DNA of 64,000 nucleotides from positions 124,001 to 188,000 of the forward strand of contig NZ_AUFV01000003.1 of NCBI RefSeq assembly GCF_000426685.1. The letters are read 5' to 3'. This document shows positions 18,192-27,415 of this stretch, piece after piece. The DNA comes from Solimonas flava DSM 18980. GTDB taxonomy: Bacteria > Pseudomonadota > Gammaproteobacteria > Nevskiales > Nevskiaceae. The translations under genes and the position numbers were made by a program. The notes under the pieces are model-generated. The model saw only the letters and a program-made list of their open reading frames with translations. It did no database searches and was not told where the DNA came from. Position 1 is the first letter of the stretch, and every line of letters starts with the position of its first letter.

Positions 18192-18343
18192 CGTGCAACT
18201 CGGTGGGGACGCAGCGCCCATTGTCGCACGGGGCGCGGCGCCGCTGAGGATTCCACCGGATACGGCCGCCGCATCGGGTTTGTTCAGAATCGGGGCCGGT
18301 GCCATCCCCCTCCGTCGTACCCGGCACCGTCCAGGGAGAATGC

Positions 18344-19999
18344 ATGAGCGATGCAGCGGACTGCGCGCCACTGGCGCCGGGCGCACACGCGGGCGCGTGG
18401 CAGGTCACCGGCCTCATCGGACGCGACGCTTTCATCTGCCGCTACCGCGCCGACGACGGCCGACGGCAGGCCGTGCTGCACGAGCTGCTGCCGCAGACCT
18501 TCGTGCGCCGCGACGGCGACGCCGTGCAGCTGCGCGACGCCGAAGACCGCAGCACGCTGCGCTGGTGGCTGCGCAACTATCTCGACAAGGCCGCGGCGCT
18601 GGCGGCGCTCGGCCAGCCCGGGCTGGCGCGCGTGCTCGATGCCTTCGAAGCCGGCGGCACCGGCTACTGCGTACTCGAGGCCGCCGGCGACGACAGCGTG
18701 GCCGCGCGCGTGCGCCGGCACGGCGCGCTCGACTGGCATGAACTGCTGCCGGCGCTGCGCCCGGTGCTCGATGCGCTGGCGGCGGCGCACGCCCAGAATC
18801 TGGTGATCCGCGACATCGCGCCGGCCCAGCTCGTCTGGCGGCCGGACGGCCGGCTGGTGCTCGCCGGCTTCGGTCCGCTGCGCGCGCCGGTGCGCTTCCG
18901 TGCCCAGACGATCAGCTGCACGGCACCGCTCGCCTACGCCGCGCCCGAGGAACGGCACGCCGCCGGCAGCGTCGGCCCATGGACCGACGTGCACGCGCTG
19001 GCGGCCAGCTGCGCGTACGCGCTGTTCGGTCGCGTGCCGCCCGACGCGACGCGGCGCGACGGCGCACCGCTGCGCTTCGCGCTCGCCGATCCGCTGCCGG
19101 CCGCGTTGCGCGCCGTACTCGAAGCCTCCCTCGCCGCCGACGGCGGCGAACGGCCGCAGATCACCACCTGGCTGCGCGCCTGGCCGGCGCCGGCGGCCGG
19201 CCCCGCCGCGCAGGCAGCCCCGGCCGGCTCCGGCGGCGGCGTACCGCGGCTGGCGGTCGCCGCAGCGCTCGGCGCGATCGCCGTCGGCACCGCCGTCTGG
19301 CTGTCGCAGCAGGCGAACGCGCCGTCGCCAGCCCCGGCCGCGGCCGGGGCTCCGGAAACCGCCGCCACCGCCGCGGCACCGGCGACCGCCCCGGAGCCGG
19401 CGACGCCGACCGCCGCGTCCGGCGCGAACCCCGATGCGAACCCCGGCGCCGACTCCGGCCCGGCCGAAGCCGAGGCCGGCGGCGGCGCGCCGACACCTGA
19501 GGCGCGCGTCGCGTCGGAGCCGGCACCCGCGCCGCCAGCGGCGGCGGCGGCGGCCGCGCAGCCCATGGCGACGCCCGGCACGCGCCGCGCCGCCGCCGAG
19601 CCGCGGCAAGATGCTCCGGCGCGCCCGGCACCGGCTGCGGCGGCCGCCCCCGCCGTCGATCCGGATGCGCCGCTGCCGCCGCCGGCGCCGCTGGCGGTGA
19701 CGATCACCACGCCGACGCTCAACGTCGCCGATCCCGCCGCCGAAGCCGAGGCCGAACGCCGCCGGCGCGCGGCCGCGCACCTCGCCCAGCTCGACGCCGA
19801 GAAAGCGCAGTGCAGCACCCATGTCTCCGAACTGCTCGGCGACCGTGCCATCACCTACGCCGACCTCGCCGCGATGCGCGGCGTCGAGCGGCTCGACGAC
19901 GGCCGTCTGCGCACGCCGCGCCTGCGCACCGACGACGACCGGCAGGTCTCGCTGCTGGTCGACACGCACGGTTGCGTCGTCAACATCCGCCGCTACTGA
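18344..19999 (+). CDS. Membrane-anchored protein kinase-like protein, probable pseudokinase
   Basis: 551 residues; the start is fixed by AGGGAGA just upstream. Residues about 17-280 look like a Ser/Thr kinase fold: a catalytic-loop equivalent [13 protein letters not shown] (Asp157), an APE-like YAAPEE (198-203) and DVHALA for the F-helix. The glycine loop is poor, the VAIK lysine is missing (AVLHEL at 43-48) and DFG is AGFG (174-177), so catalysis is doubtful. A transmembrane helix (about 302-320) leads to a long Ala/Pro/Glu linker. A conserved-looking C-terminal domain has two cysteines ([18 protein letters not shown]). Role unknown; divergent from ttcA. Confidence 0.72.
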   Translation: MSDAADCAPLAPGAHAGAWQVTGLIGRDAFICRYRADDGRRQAVLHELLPQTFVRRDGDAVQLRDAEDRSTLRWWLRNYLDKAAALAALGQPGLARVLDAFEAGGTGYCVLEAAGDDSVAARVRRHGALDWHELLPALRPVLDALAAAHAQNLVIRDIAPAQLVWRPDGRLVLAGFGPLRAPVRFRAQTISCTAPLAYAAPEERHAAGSVGPWTDVHALAASCAYALFGRVPPDATRRDGAPLRFALADPLPAALRAVLEASLAADGGERPQITTWLRAWPAPAAGPAAQAAPAGSGGGVPRLAVAAALGAIAVGTAVWLSQQANAPSPAPAAAGAPETAATAAAPATAPEPATPTAASGANPDANPGADSGPAEAEAGGGAPTPEARVASEPAPAPPAAAAAAAQPMATPGTRRAAAEPRQDAPARPAPAAAAAPAVDPDAPLPPPAPLAVTITTPTLNVADPAAEAEAERRRRAAAHLAQLDAEKAQCSTHVSELLGDRAITYADLAAMRGVERLDDGRLRTPRLRTDDDRQVSLLVDTHGCVVNIRRY

Positions 20000-20113
20000 A
20001 CGCGGCGACGCCGGTCATGGACAGTTCATCGGCGGACCGCTAAAAATCGCGCGCCCCGGTGACGCGCGCCGCACGCCGCCTCGGCGCCCTTCACCGTCCA
20101 GGATCGCGACGTC

Positions 20114-21739
20114 ATGCTCAGCCGCCGCCGCTTCATTGCTGCCTCCACCTCGATGGCCGCGCTCGCCGCGCTCGGCCTGTCGCCCGAATCGCTCGCCCGG
20201 CAGGGCCTGCGCCTCGGCAAGACGCGGCCGTTCTCGTTCGATGCGCTGGTCGCGCAGGCCCGCACGCTGGCCGCCGCCCCGTATGCGCCGCCGCCGAAGC
20301 TGCCGCGCGAGGTGCTCGAACGCATCGACTACGAGGCGCACGGCAAGATCCATTTCAAGACCGACGAGGCCCTGTTCGCGGACGGTCCGGGGCCGTTCCC
20401 GGTGACCTTCTTCCACCTCGGCCGCTACTTCCAGACGCCGGTGCACATGCACGTGCTCGACGCCGCCGGCTCGAAGACGCGCGAGATCGTCTACGACCCG
20501 GCCTACTTCGACATGCCGGCCGACAGTCCGGCGCGCGCCCTGCCGAAGGGCGCCGGCTTCGCCGGCTTCCGCTTCCAGGAAAGTCGTTTGAACGACGGGC
20601 GGCTCGGCGATCAGGAAAAGCTGCCGTGGCGCAAGAACGACTGGGTCGCCTTCCTCGGCGCCTCGTACTTCCGCGCGATCGGCGAGCTGTTCCAGTACGG
20701 CCTGTCGGCGCGCGGCATCGCCCTCGACGTCGCCCAGGCCGACCGGCCCGAGGAGTTCCCGAGCTTCACGCAGTTCCACTTCCTGCCGCCGCAGGACGGC
20801 AGCGACACGGTGACGGTCTACGCGCTGCTCGAAGGTCCGAGCGTCGCCGGCGCCTACCGCTTCGTCATGCAGCGCGAAAAGGCGGTGCTGATGGACATCG
20901 AGTGCGCGCTGTTCCTGCGCCGCGACGTCGCGCGCCTCGGCATCGCGCCGGCGACCTCGATGTACTGGTTTTCCGAAACCGCCAAGGCGACCGCGATCGA
21001 CTGGCGTCCGGAAGTGCACGACTCCGACGGCCTCGCCATCTGGAACGGCCACGGCGAGCGCATCTGGCGGCCGCTGAACAATCCGCCGCGGACCATGGCC
21101 TCGGCGTTCGCGGACCAGAATCCGCACGGCTTCGGCCTGCTGCAGCGCGACCGCAACTTCGACCACTACCAGGACGGCGTGAACTACGACCGCCGCCCGA
21201 GCCTGTGGGTCGAGCCGCTCGGCGACTGGGGCGAGGGCAGCGTGCAGCTGATCGAGATCCCGACCGACGACGAGATCCACGACAACATCGTCGCCATGTG
21301 GGTGCCGAAGGCGCCGGCCAAGGCCGGCAGCGAATACCGCCTGAAGTACCGCCTGCACTGGCGCGCCGACGAACCGTACCCGACGCCGCTGGCGCGCTGC
21401 GTGGCGACGCGCCTCGGCAACGGCGGCGAGCCCGGCAAGCCGCGTCCGCAGGGCGTGCGCAAGTTCATGGTCGAGTTCCTCGGCGGCCCGCTCGAAAAAC
21501 TGCCGTTCGGCGTCAAGCCGGAGGCCGTGCTCAGCGCCTCGCGCGGCAGCTTCTCGTACGTGTTCTGCGAGGCGGTGCCGGACGGCGTGCCCGGCCACTG
21601 GCGCGCGCAGTTCGACCTGACCACCAGCGGCGACGAGCCGGTCGACATGCGTCTGTATCTACGCAGCGGCGAGCAGACGCTGTCGGAAACATGGCTCTAC
21701 CAGTACCACCCGTTCGCGCCGAGCAAGAGTCACGGCTGA
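20114..21739 (+). CDS. opgD: Periplasmic glucan biosynthesis protein D (OpgD/MdoD)
   Basis: 541 residues. The N-terminus SRRRFIAASTSMAALAAL is a twin-arginine signal, so the protein is exported folded to the periplasm. The body is the MdoG/MdoD domain; QYHPFAPSK closes it. In E. coli OpgD is a beta-1,2-glucanase that sets the backbone length of osmoregulated periplasmic glucans. The Tat signal distinguishes OpgD from the Sec-exported OpgG. No opgH is adjacent. The preceding gap (20000-20113) contains CTAAAAATC as a possible -10. Confidence 0.92.
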   Translation: MLSRRRFIAASTSMAALAALGLSPESLARQGLRLGKTRPFSFDALVAQARTLAAAPYAPPPKLPREVLERIDYEAHGKIHFKTDEALFADGPGPFPVTFFHLGRYFQTPVHMHVLDAAGSKTREIVYDPAYFDMPADSPARALPKGAGFAGFRFQESRLNDGRLGDQEKLPWRKNDWVAFLGASYFRAIGELFQYGLSARGIALDVAQADRPEEFPSFTQFHFLPPQDGSDTVTVYALLEGPSVAGAYRFVMQREKAVLMDIECALFLRRDVARLGIAPATSMYWFSETAKATAIDWRPEVHDSDGLAIWNGHGERIWRPLNNPPRTMASAFADQNPHGFGLLQRDRNFDHYQDGVNYDRRPSLWVEPLGDWGEGSVQLIEIPTDDEIHDNIVAMWVPKAPAKAGSEYRLKYRLHWRADEPYPTPLARCVATRLGNGGEPGKPRPQGVRKFMVEFLGGPLEKLPFGVKPEAVLSASRGSFSYVFCEAVPDGVPGHWRAQFDLTTSGDEPVDMRLYLRSGEQTLSETWLYQYHPFAPSKSHG

Positions 21740-21761
21740 GGCCGCGCGCCGGAGCGGCCGC

Positions 21762-22285
21762 TCAGCTGCCGTGTGCCGGCAGCTTCGGCGGCAGCCCTTC
21801 GACGGCCGCCGCGATCCCGAGCAGCGGCGCGTCCTGCCAGGCGCCGGCGACCAGCGACAGGCCGACCGGCATGCCGCCGACGAGCCCGGCGGGCACGGTG
21901 ATGTGCGGGTAGCCGGCGATCGCCGGCGCCTGCGAAACCCCGCCGCCGACGAAGTGATCGCCGAGCAGCGGATCGAGTTTCCAGGCCGGCGCCGACAGGT
22001 GCTCGCGGCGCAGCAGCGCGTCGATGCCGTCGGGGCCGGCGGCCTGCAGGGCGCGGCGGCGCGCATCGCGATACGCCGCGTCGCTGAGCGGCCCGCGCGC
22101 CTGCGCGCCTGCGCGCCGACGCGAAGACGAACACCTCCTGGCCGAACACGGCGAGCTCGGCCGGCGTGCGCGCATTGAAAGCGATCAGCGCAGCGAGATC
22201 GCGCGGGCCGCCGTCGCGCGTCGCCGGACAGCGGGCGATGCCGTCCTTGAACTGGTATTCGGGCGCGGGCGCTGGCGTCGCCGGT
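21762..22285 (-). pseudogene. Amidase C-terminal remnant with frameshift
   Basis: The minus strand encodes the C-terminal end of an amidase-signature enzyme in two frames. The first frame (about 22285-22110) reads EYQFKDGIARCPATRDGGP then IAFNARTPAELAVFGQEVF. The second (to 21762) reads ARGPLSDAAYRDARRRAL and later FVGGGVSQAPAIAGYPHITV and VGGMPVGLSLVAGAWQD. The join falls in a short repeat (GCGCGCAG units near 22095-22120), a likely slippage site. The N-terminal catalytic part with the Ser-Ser-Lys triad is absent: upstream sequence is unrelated. The gene is therefore truncated and frameshifted. Confidence 0.78.
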
Positions 22286-22366
22286 CAAGCGCGCCACCCG
22301 CCGCGGTCCCGTAATAGGCTTTCCGCTGCTCCGCATCGCCCGGGCACCACGGGCAGGAAGGTTTCG

Positions 22367-22735
22367 ATGTCCGCATGGATCACGACGCGCGCCTGGGAAT
22401 CGGTGTTCGCCACCGCCCTGCTCGGCACGCTGCCGGCCTGGCTGCCGTTCGCGGCGGGCGTGCTGCTCGCGTCGCTGTGGCTCGGCGGCGGCACGCTGCG
22501 CGCACGCTGGCCCAGCTGGCTGCTGCGCGGCCTGGCGCTGCTGCTCGGCGCGGCGATCGTGCTGCTGGTCGTCGTCGGCAGCGTGGCGGCACCGCTGAGC
22601 GGCGACGCGCTGCTGATCGCGACGCTGCGCAGCACGCTGTACGGCCTGCTCGCCGGCGCCGGCGCCGGCATCGCGGCGCTGTGCGCCGTGCTGCTGATCG
22701 CGACCGCCTTGCCGCACCGCGCGGGGCTGCGCTGA
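22367..22735 (+). CDS. Small inner-membrane protein, unknown
   Basis: 122 residues with three strong hydrophobic helices (about 14-38, 50-74 and 88-113) and a basic end. The ATG at 22367 has a GGAAGG ribosome-binding site. The stop overlaps the next ATG by one base (TGATG), so it is coupled to the exported class V aminotransferase and may act with it. I recognise no family. Its promoter region adjoins the amidase remnant. Confidence 0.65.
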   Translation: MSAWITTRAWESVFATALLGTLPAWLPFAAGVLLASLWLGGGTLRARWPSWLLRGLALLLGAAIVLLVVVGSVAAPLSGDALLIATLRSTLYGLLAGAGAGIAALCAVLLIATALPHRAGLR

Positions 22736-24060
22736 TGCGCCGCCGCGAGCTGTTCGCGCTCGGCGCCGCCGGCGTCGCCACCGCGCTGGGCGGCCGCCTG
22801 CTGCAGGCCGGCGCCACAGTACCGGCGGCGGCGCTGCCGGCCGCCGGCGACTGGGCCGCGGTACGCCGCGAATTCGCGTTCGCGCACAGCGCCGCGCCGC
22901 GCGTGCCGCTCAACGCCGCCAATCTGACGCCGCCGCTGCAGCGCGTGATCGCCGCCTACGACGAGGCTAACGCGGCGCTGGCGGCCGACGCCTCGTTCCA
23001 TCACCGCCTGCTGTACCTGCAGACGCAGATCGCGCGGCTGCGCGCGCTGTTCGCGCGGCACCTCGGCGTCGCCGGCGAGGACGTCGCGATCGTGCGCAAC
23101 ACCACGGAAGCCAATGCGACGATCGTCAACGGCTTCGAGCTCGCGGCCAGCGACGAGGTCGTGCTCTGGGACCAGAACCATCACACCAACAACCGCAGCT
23201 GGGGCTATCGGCGCGCGCGCACGCCGTTCGTCTGCCGCGTCGTGCGCGTGCCGGCGCAGCCGCGCAGCGACGCCGAGCTGATCGAGCCCTTCATCGCCGC
23301 GCTCGGCCCGCGCACGCGCGTCGTCAGCTTCAGCCAGATCTCGAACATCAGCGGCCTGCGCCTGCCGGCGGCGGCGCTGTGCCGCGCGATCCACGCCTAC
23401 CGGCCGGACATCTTCGTGCACGTCGACGGCGCGCAGGGCTGGGGCTCGACCGCGCTCGACCTCGCGGCGATGGACTGCGACAGTTATTCGAGCAGCGCCC
23501 ACAAGTGGCTGATGGGGCCGCGCGAGATGGGCATTCTGTACGTGCGCCGCGAGCGCGTCGCCGCGCTGCGGCCGAGCACGGTCGGCTACGACTACGCCTT
23601 CGACTATCCGGAGGCGGCGCTGCCCGACGGCGCCACGCGCTTCGAGTGCCTGGGCCAGCGCAACGATGCGTCGTTCGCGGCGCTCGCCACAGCGCTCGAA
23701 TTCCACCTCGCGCTCGGCGCCGAGACGATCGAGGCCCGCATCCAAGCACTCGGCACGCAGCTGCGCGAACGCCTGCACGCCGCCGGCCTGCGCCTGCAGA
23801 CGCCGGACGACGAGCGCTACGCGCACGGCATCAGCGTGGTCGCGACCGACCAGCCGGCGCGCGCGGTCGCCGCCTTCCGCGCGCTCTACGAGCAGCACGG
23901 GCTGTACGCGGCCTACGTGCACGGCAACCGTGTGCTCTGCGACGTGGCGAGCGGCGAGACCGGCGAGCTGCCGCTGGCGCTGCGCCTGTGCACGCACGTC
24001 TACAACGACGAGCAGGATCTCGACACGGCGGTCGCCGCGCTGAAGACGGCGCTGGCCTGA
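22735..24060 (+). CDS. Exported class V aminotransferase (PLP-dependent)
   Basis: 441 residues, class V aminotransferase fold (cysteine desulfurase / isopenicillin N epimerase-like). The start MRRRELFALGAAGVATALGG looks like a twin-arginine-type signal, which suggests export of a PLP-loaded enzyme. Conserved features are RNTTEANATIVNGF, HVDGAQGWGS (PLP Asp/Gln) and the Schiff-base lysine in SSSAHKWLMGPREMG. No cysteine-desulfurase active-site loop is evident, so an epimerase or lyase role is more likely than sulfur transfer. It overlaps the preceding membrane protein gene by one base. Confidence 0.82.
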   Translation: MRRRELFALGAAGVATALGGRLLQAGATVPAAALPAAGDWAAVRREFAFAHSAAPRVPLNAANLTPPLQRVIAAYDEANAALAADASFHHRLLYLQTQIARLRALFARHLGVAGEDVAIVRNTTEANATIVNGFELAASDEVVLWDQNHHTNNRSWGYRRARTPFVCRVVRVPAQPRSDAELIEPFIAALGPRTRVVSFSQISNISGLRLPAAALCRAIHAYRPDIFVHVDGAQGWGSTALDLAAMDCDSYSSSAHKWLMGPREMGILYVRRERVAALRPSTVGYDYAFDYPEAALPDGATRFECLGQRNDASFAALATALEFHLALGAETIEARIQALGTQLRERLHAAGLRLQTPDDERYAHGISVVATDQPARAVAAFRALYEQHGLYAAYVHGNRVLCDVASGETGELPLALRLCTHVYNDEQDLDTAVAALKTALA

Positions 24061-24067
24061 ACCGCGC

Positions 24068-24337
24068 TCAGCGCCGCGCGGCGTCGAGGCGCGCGCGCAG
24101 CTCGGCCTCGTCGAGCCCGGCGATCTCGAACTGCTTCTGGCTGTGGGTGTCGCCGCGCAGCAGCTGCACCGCCGACTTCGGCACGCGCAGCACCTCGGCG
24201 AGCAGTTCCTGCACCGCGGCGTTGGCCTTGCCGCGCTCCGGCACCGCCGTCACCGACACTTTCAGCGCTTCGCCGTGCCAGCCGAGCACGGCGTCGCGAG
24301 AGGCCTTCGGGCTGACCTTGACGGCGAGCCGCGCCAT
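24068..24337 (-). CDS. DUF167 / YggU-family protein
   Basis: 89 residues, the whole length of the YggU fold, with the family motifs KVSPKASRDAV, ERGKANAAVQELLAE and LLRGDTHSQKQFEI. Members are small cytosolic proteins of unknown function. The start ATG overlaps the stop of the upstream M20 peptidase by one base (TGATG), so the two are coupled. Confidence 0.88.
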   Translation of the reverse strand: MARLAVKVSPKASRDAVLGWHGEALKVSVTAVPERGKANAAVQELLAEVLRVPKSAVQLLRGDTHSQKQFEIAGLDEAELRARLDAARR

Positions 24338-25806
24338 CAGCCGGGCGTCCCGCTCGCGTTGATCAGAAAGCGCTGGTAGAAGCGCACCATGTCGGCGAAC
24401 TCGGCGACCGCGAGGCGCTCGTCGATGCCGTGGATACGTTCGAGATCGGCAGCGTCGAGGCGGCCCGGATTGAAGTTGTAGCGGGCCTCGATGACGTCGG
24501 CGTAATGGCGCAGGTCGGTCGCGCCGACCACCAGGCCCGGCACCACCAGCGCGTCGGGAAACACTTCCTCGACGCTGCGCCGCACCAGCGCGTAGCCGGG
24601 GCCGCTGGCGTCGGCCGGCGGCGAGGCCTCGTCGGCGAATTCGGCCTGCAGCCGCACCTCGACCGCCGGGTCGGCGATGGTGTCGACGACGTGGCGCTGC
24701 ACGTCGGCGATGGTGTCGCCGGGCAGCAGGCGGAAATTGACGATCGCCAGCGCTTCGCCGGGCAGCACGTTGTCCTTGACGCCGGCGTTGAACACGGTCG
24801 GCGCCGTGGTCGTGCGGATCAGCGCGTTGGTGACTGGCGCCTGCGCGAGCTGGTCGAGCAGCAGCGGTCCGAACAGCCAGCGGTTGGCGATCGCCAGGCG
24901 CTGCGCGAACGGCAGTTGCGGCGCCAGCGTTTCGAGCATCGTCGCCACCGCCGGCGTCACGCGCGCCGGCATCGGCTGCGCCTCCAGCCGCGCGACAGCG
25001 CGCGCGAGACGACCGATCGCGGTGACTGGCGGCGGCATCGACGAGTGGCCGCCGCTCTCGTGCGCGCGCAGCTCGAACGAGGCGTAGCCCTTCTCCGCCA
25101 CCATCACCGAGGCGACCGGCGCCGTCACACCGGCGACCACGCCGCGCGTGATCGCGCCGCCCTCATCGAGCGCGAACCAGGCGCGCACGCCGAGCGCCTT
25201 GAGCCGCGCCGCGATCTTCCTGGCGCCGTCGTCGCCGCCGATCTCCTCGTCGTGGCCGTACGCGAAATAAACCGTGCGCTGCGGCGCGTAGCCCTGCGCG
25301 AGCAGCGCCTCGACCGCTTCCATCTGCGCGATCAGGCTGCCCTTGTCGTCGAGCGTGCCGCGGCCCCAGACGTAACCGTCGGCGATGTCGCCGGAGAACG
25401 GCGCGTGCTGCCAGCGCGATTCGCCGGCGGCGTCGACCGGCACGACGTCCTGATGCGCGAGCAGCAGCAGCGGCGGCAGCGACGGATCGCGGCCGTCCCA
25501 GCGATAGAGCAGACCGTGCGCGCCGACCTTTTCGAGCGCCAGCGCGGCGTGCACGCGCGGATAGTGCTCGCGCAGCAGCGCCGCGAGCGCGTCGAAGGCG
25601 GCGTCGTTCGGCGCCTCCGGCGTCGCCGACACGGTCGGGATGCGGATCGCCGCCGCCAGTCGCGCGGCGGCGGCATCGGCGTCGACATTGACCGCGACCG
25701 GTGCGGCGCCGCGCGCGGCGGCGGCCGGCAGACGCGACAGGCCGACGAACAGTGCGGCGAGCAAGCCGCCGAGCAGAATGACGATGATCAACAAGATGCG
25801 GCGCAT
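24337..25806 (-). CDS. M20-family metallopeptidase (carboxypeptidase PM20D1-like)
   Basis: 489 residues. An N-terminal hydrophobic helix (about 3-24) anchors or exports the protein. The M20 zinc ligands are recognisable: LLLLAHQDVVPV (His, Asp catalytic), GRGTLDDKGSL (Asp bridging), YGHDEEIGGDDG (Glu-Glu). The dimerisation domain interrupts the catalytic one as usual. Length and the anchor match the PM20D1/N-acyl-amino-acid hydrolase subfamily. The start at 25806 is chosen because GGAGG lies four bases upstream; the in-frame ATG at 25821 would place that site inside the gene. Substrate unknown. Confidence 0.87.
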   Translation of the reverse strand: MRRILLIIVILLGGLLAALFVGLSRLPAAAARGAAPVAVNVDADAAAARLAAAIRIPTVSATPEAPNDAAFDALAALLREHYPRVHAALALEKVGAHGLLYRWDGRDPSLPPLLLLAHQDVVPVDAAGESRWQHAPFSGDIADGYVWGRGTLDDKGSLIAQMEAVEALLAQGYAPQRTVYFAYGHDEEIGGDDGARKIAARLKALGVRAWFALDEGGAITRGVVAGVTAPVASVMVAEKGYASFELRAHESGGHSSMPPPVTAIGRLARAVARLEAQPMPARVTPAVATMLETLAPQLPFAQRLAIANRWLFGPLLLDQLAQAPVTNALIRTTTAPTVFNAGVKDNVLPGEALAIVNFRLLPGDTIADVQRHVVDTIADPAVEVRLQAEFADEASPPADASGPGYALVRRSVEEVFPDALVVPGLVVGATDLRHYADVIEARYNFNPGRLDAADLERIHGIDERLAVAEFADMVRFYQRFLINASGTPG

Positions 25807-25876
25807 GGACCCTCCGGCCATCGGCGACGGCGAAGCTTATCGCAAGGGTCGCGCCACCCGCCGCGGCGCCGCCCTC

Positions 25877-25882
25877 TACAAT
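25877..25882 (+). promoter_or_regulatory. Candidate -10 box of the hoxJ-like gene
   Basis: CTCTACAATGCG contains TACAAT (25877-25882), 30 bases before the kinase ATG, at a sensible distance for a short leader. No good -35 is visible. A 17-base sequence shared with 22290-22306 lies just upstream (25850-25866). Confidence 0.35.
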
Positions 25883-25911
25883 GCGCGGACGATCGCGAGG
25901 CACGCGCGCCG

Positions 25912-27282
25912 ATGGCCGATTCCCGAGAAGACGAAGGCAAGCAGCAGCGCCCGGCACCGGCGGGCGCGCTGCCGCTCGAAGGCGTCGACGAGGCAGTCTG
26001 GCTCGACGTCATCCAGCGCATGGACGAGGTCTATTCGCGCCTGGTCGAGGACGAAGTCGCGCTCGAACGCAAGAACGACGAGCTCGAACAGTCCAACCGC
26101 TTCATCTCCAGCGTGCTGGCGTCGATGTCCGACTTCGTCGCCGCCTGCGGCGACGACGGCTGCATCCAGCAGCTCAATCCGGCGCTCGCCGAACTGGTCG
26201 GCCGCAGCGCGACGGAGCTGCTCGGCACGCCGTTCTGCGCGCTGCTGCGCGAAACCGATGTCGAGCGCCTGCGCCGCTGCATCGCGCAGACCGCGCGCGA
26301 AGGCCGCAGCACCGAAACCCTGGACGTCGAGATGCACGACGCGCAGGGCGGCGCGGTGCCGGTCGAGATTCACGTCGCGCCGCGTCAGGACGCCGGCGGT
26401 GCGGTCGCCGGCCACGTGCTGGTCGGGCGCCCGGTCGGCGAGCTGCGGCGCGCCTACCAGCAGTTGCAGGATGCGCACGCCGCGCTCAAGAGCGCGCAGC
26501 AGCAGCTGCTGCACTCCGAGAAGATGGCCTCGCTCGGCCGCCTGGTCGCCGGCGTCGCGCACGAACTCAATAATCCGATCAGCTTCGTGCTCGGCAACGT
26601 GCACGCGCTGAGCCGCTACGCCGAACGCGTCGGCCGTTACCTCGAAGTGCTGCACGCCGAGCCGCTGTCGGCGGAAGCGCACGCGGCGCGCGCGCGCCTG
26701 AAGATCGACCGCGTGGTCGACGATCTGCCGGGCCTGATCGCCGGCACCGTCGAGGGCGCGCAGCGCACCGCCGAGATCGTCGCCGGCCTCAAGCGCTTCT
26801 CGGCGGTGAGCAGCGAGGAAGTGCGGCCGGTGGCGCTGCGCGAGACCGTCGAACGCGCCGTGCACTGGGTGCGCAAGGGCGCGGCGGCGCGCTTCACGGT
26901 CGAGCTCGACATCGACAGCGGACTCGTCGCGCTGGCCGCGCCGGGCCCGCTGCTGCAGGTGTTCATGAATCTGGTGCAGAACGCCAGCGACGCGACGGCG
27001 GCGGCCGGCGTCGAGACGCCGCGGCTGCGGATCGACGGCCGCCGCGTCGGCGACGCGATCGAGCTCTGCTTCGCCGACAACGGGCCCGGCGTGCCGGAGG
27101 CGCTGCACTCGCGCATCTTCGACCCGTTCTTCACCACCAAGCCGGTCGGCAAGGGCACCGGACTCGGGCTGTCGATCAGCTACGGCATCGTCGAGCAGTT
27201 CGGCGGCCGCCTGGCGCTGGTCGACAGCCCGGCCGGCGCCCGCTTCTGCGTGACGCTGCCGGCGGCGCGCACCGCCGCCTAG
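25912..27282 (+). CDS. hoxJ: Hydrogen-sensing system PAS histidine kinase (HoxJ/HupT)
   Basis: Soluble kinase of 456 residues with no membrane helix. A coiled start (about 25-65) is followed by a PAS domain (about 62-175), a second coil, and HisKA with the phospho-histidine His217 in GVAHELNNPISFVLGN. HATPase motifs are VFMNLVQNASDAT (N), FADNGPGVP (G1) and GKGTGLGLS (G2). Layout and location beside hoxABC identify HoxJ/HupT, which in Cupriavidus and Rhodobacter modifies HoxA/HupR unless the regulatory hydrogenase meets H2. It is convergent to hoxC rather than in the hoxABC operon. Confidence 0.85.
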   Translation: MADSREDEGKQQRPAPAGALPLEGVDEAVWLDVIQRMDEVYSRLVEDEVALERKNDELEQSNRFISSVLASMSDFVAACGDDGCIQQLNPALAELVGRSATELLGTPFCALLRETDVERLRRCIAQTAREGRSTETLDVEMHDAQGGAVPVEIHVAPRQDAGGAVAGHVLVGRPVGELRRAYQQLQDAHAALKSAQQQLLHSEKMASLGRLVAGVAHELNNPISFVLGNVHALSRYAERVGRYLEVLHAEPLSAEAHAARARLKIDRVVDDLPGLIAGTVEGAQRTAEIVAGLKRFSAVSSEEVRPVALRETVERAVHWVRKGAAARFTVELDIDSGLVALAAPGPLLQVFMNLVQNASDATAAAGVETPRLRIDGRRVGDAIELCFADNGPGVPEALHSRIFDPFFTTKPVGKGTGLGLSISYGIVEQFGGRLALVDSPAGARFCVTLPAARTAA

Positions 27283-27303
27283 GCAAGCTCCGCAGCAGTT
27301 CAT

Positions 27304-27387
27304 CCCTCGTCATGGCGAATCGCCGCAGGCGCCGAAGCCGTCCGGCGGCGTCTCCGCAGCGCCGCGGCCGCAGCGCGGCGACGAGGG
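27304..27387. repeat. Palindromic intergenic repeat, copy 1
   Basis: An 84-base element with eight-base terminal inverted repeats (CCCTCGTC ... GACGAGGG) lies between the convergent hoxJ and hoxC. Its core CGCCGCAGGCG, followed by CGAAGCC, and a later CGCCGCGGCCGC are shared with the element at 58623-58727 (read on the minus strand there). It resembles the REP/palindromic-unit class and may end transcripts from both sides. Confidence 0.7.
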
Positions 27388-27415
27388 GCTCATGCAGACC
27401 TTCGCCGGACCTGTC

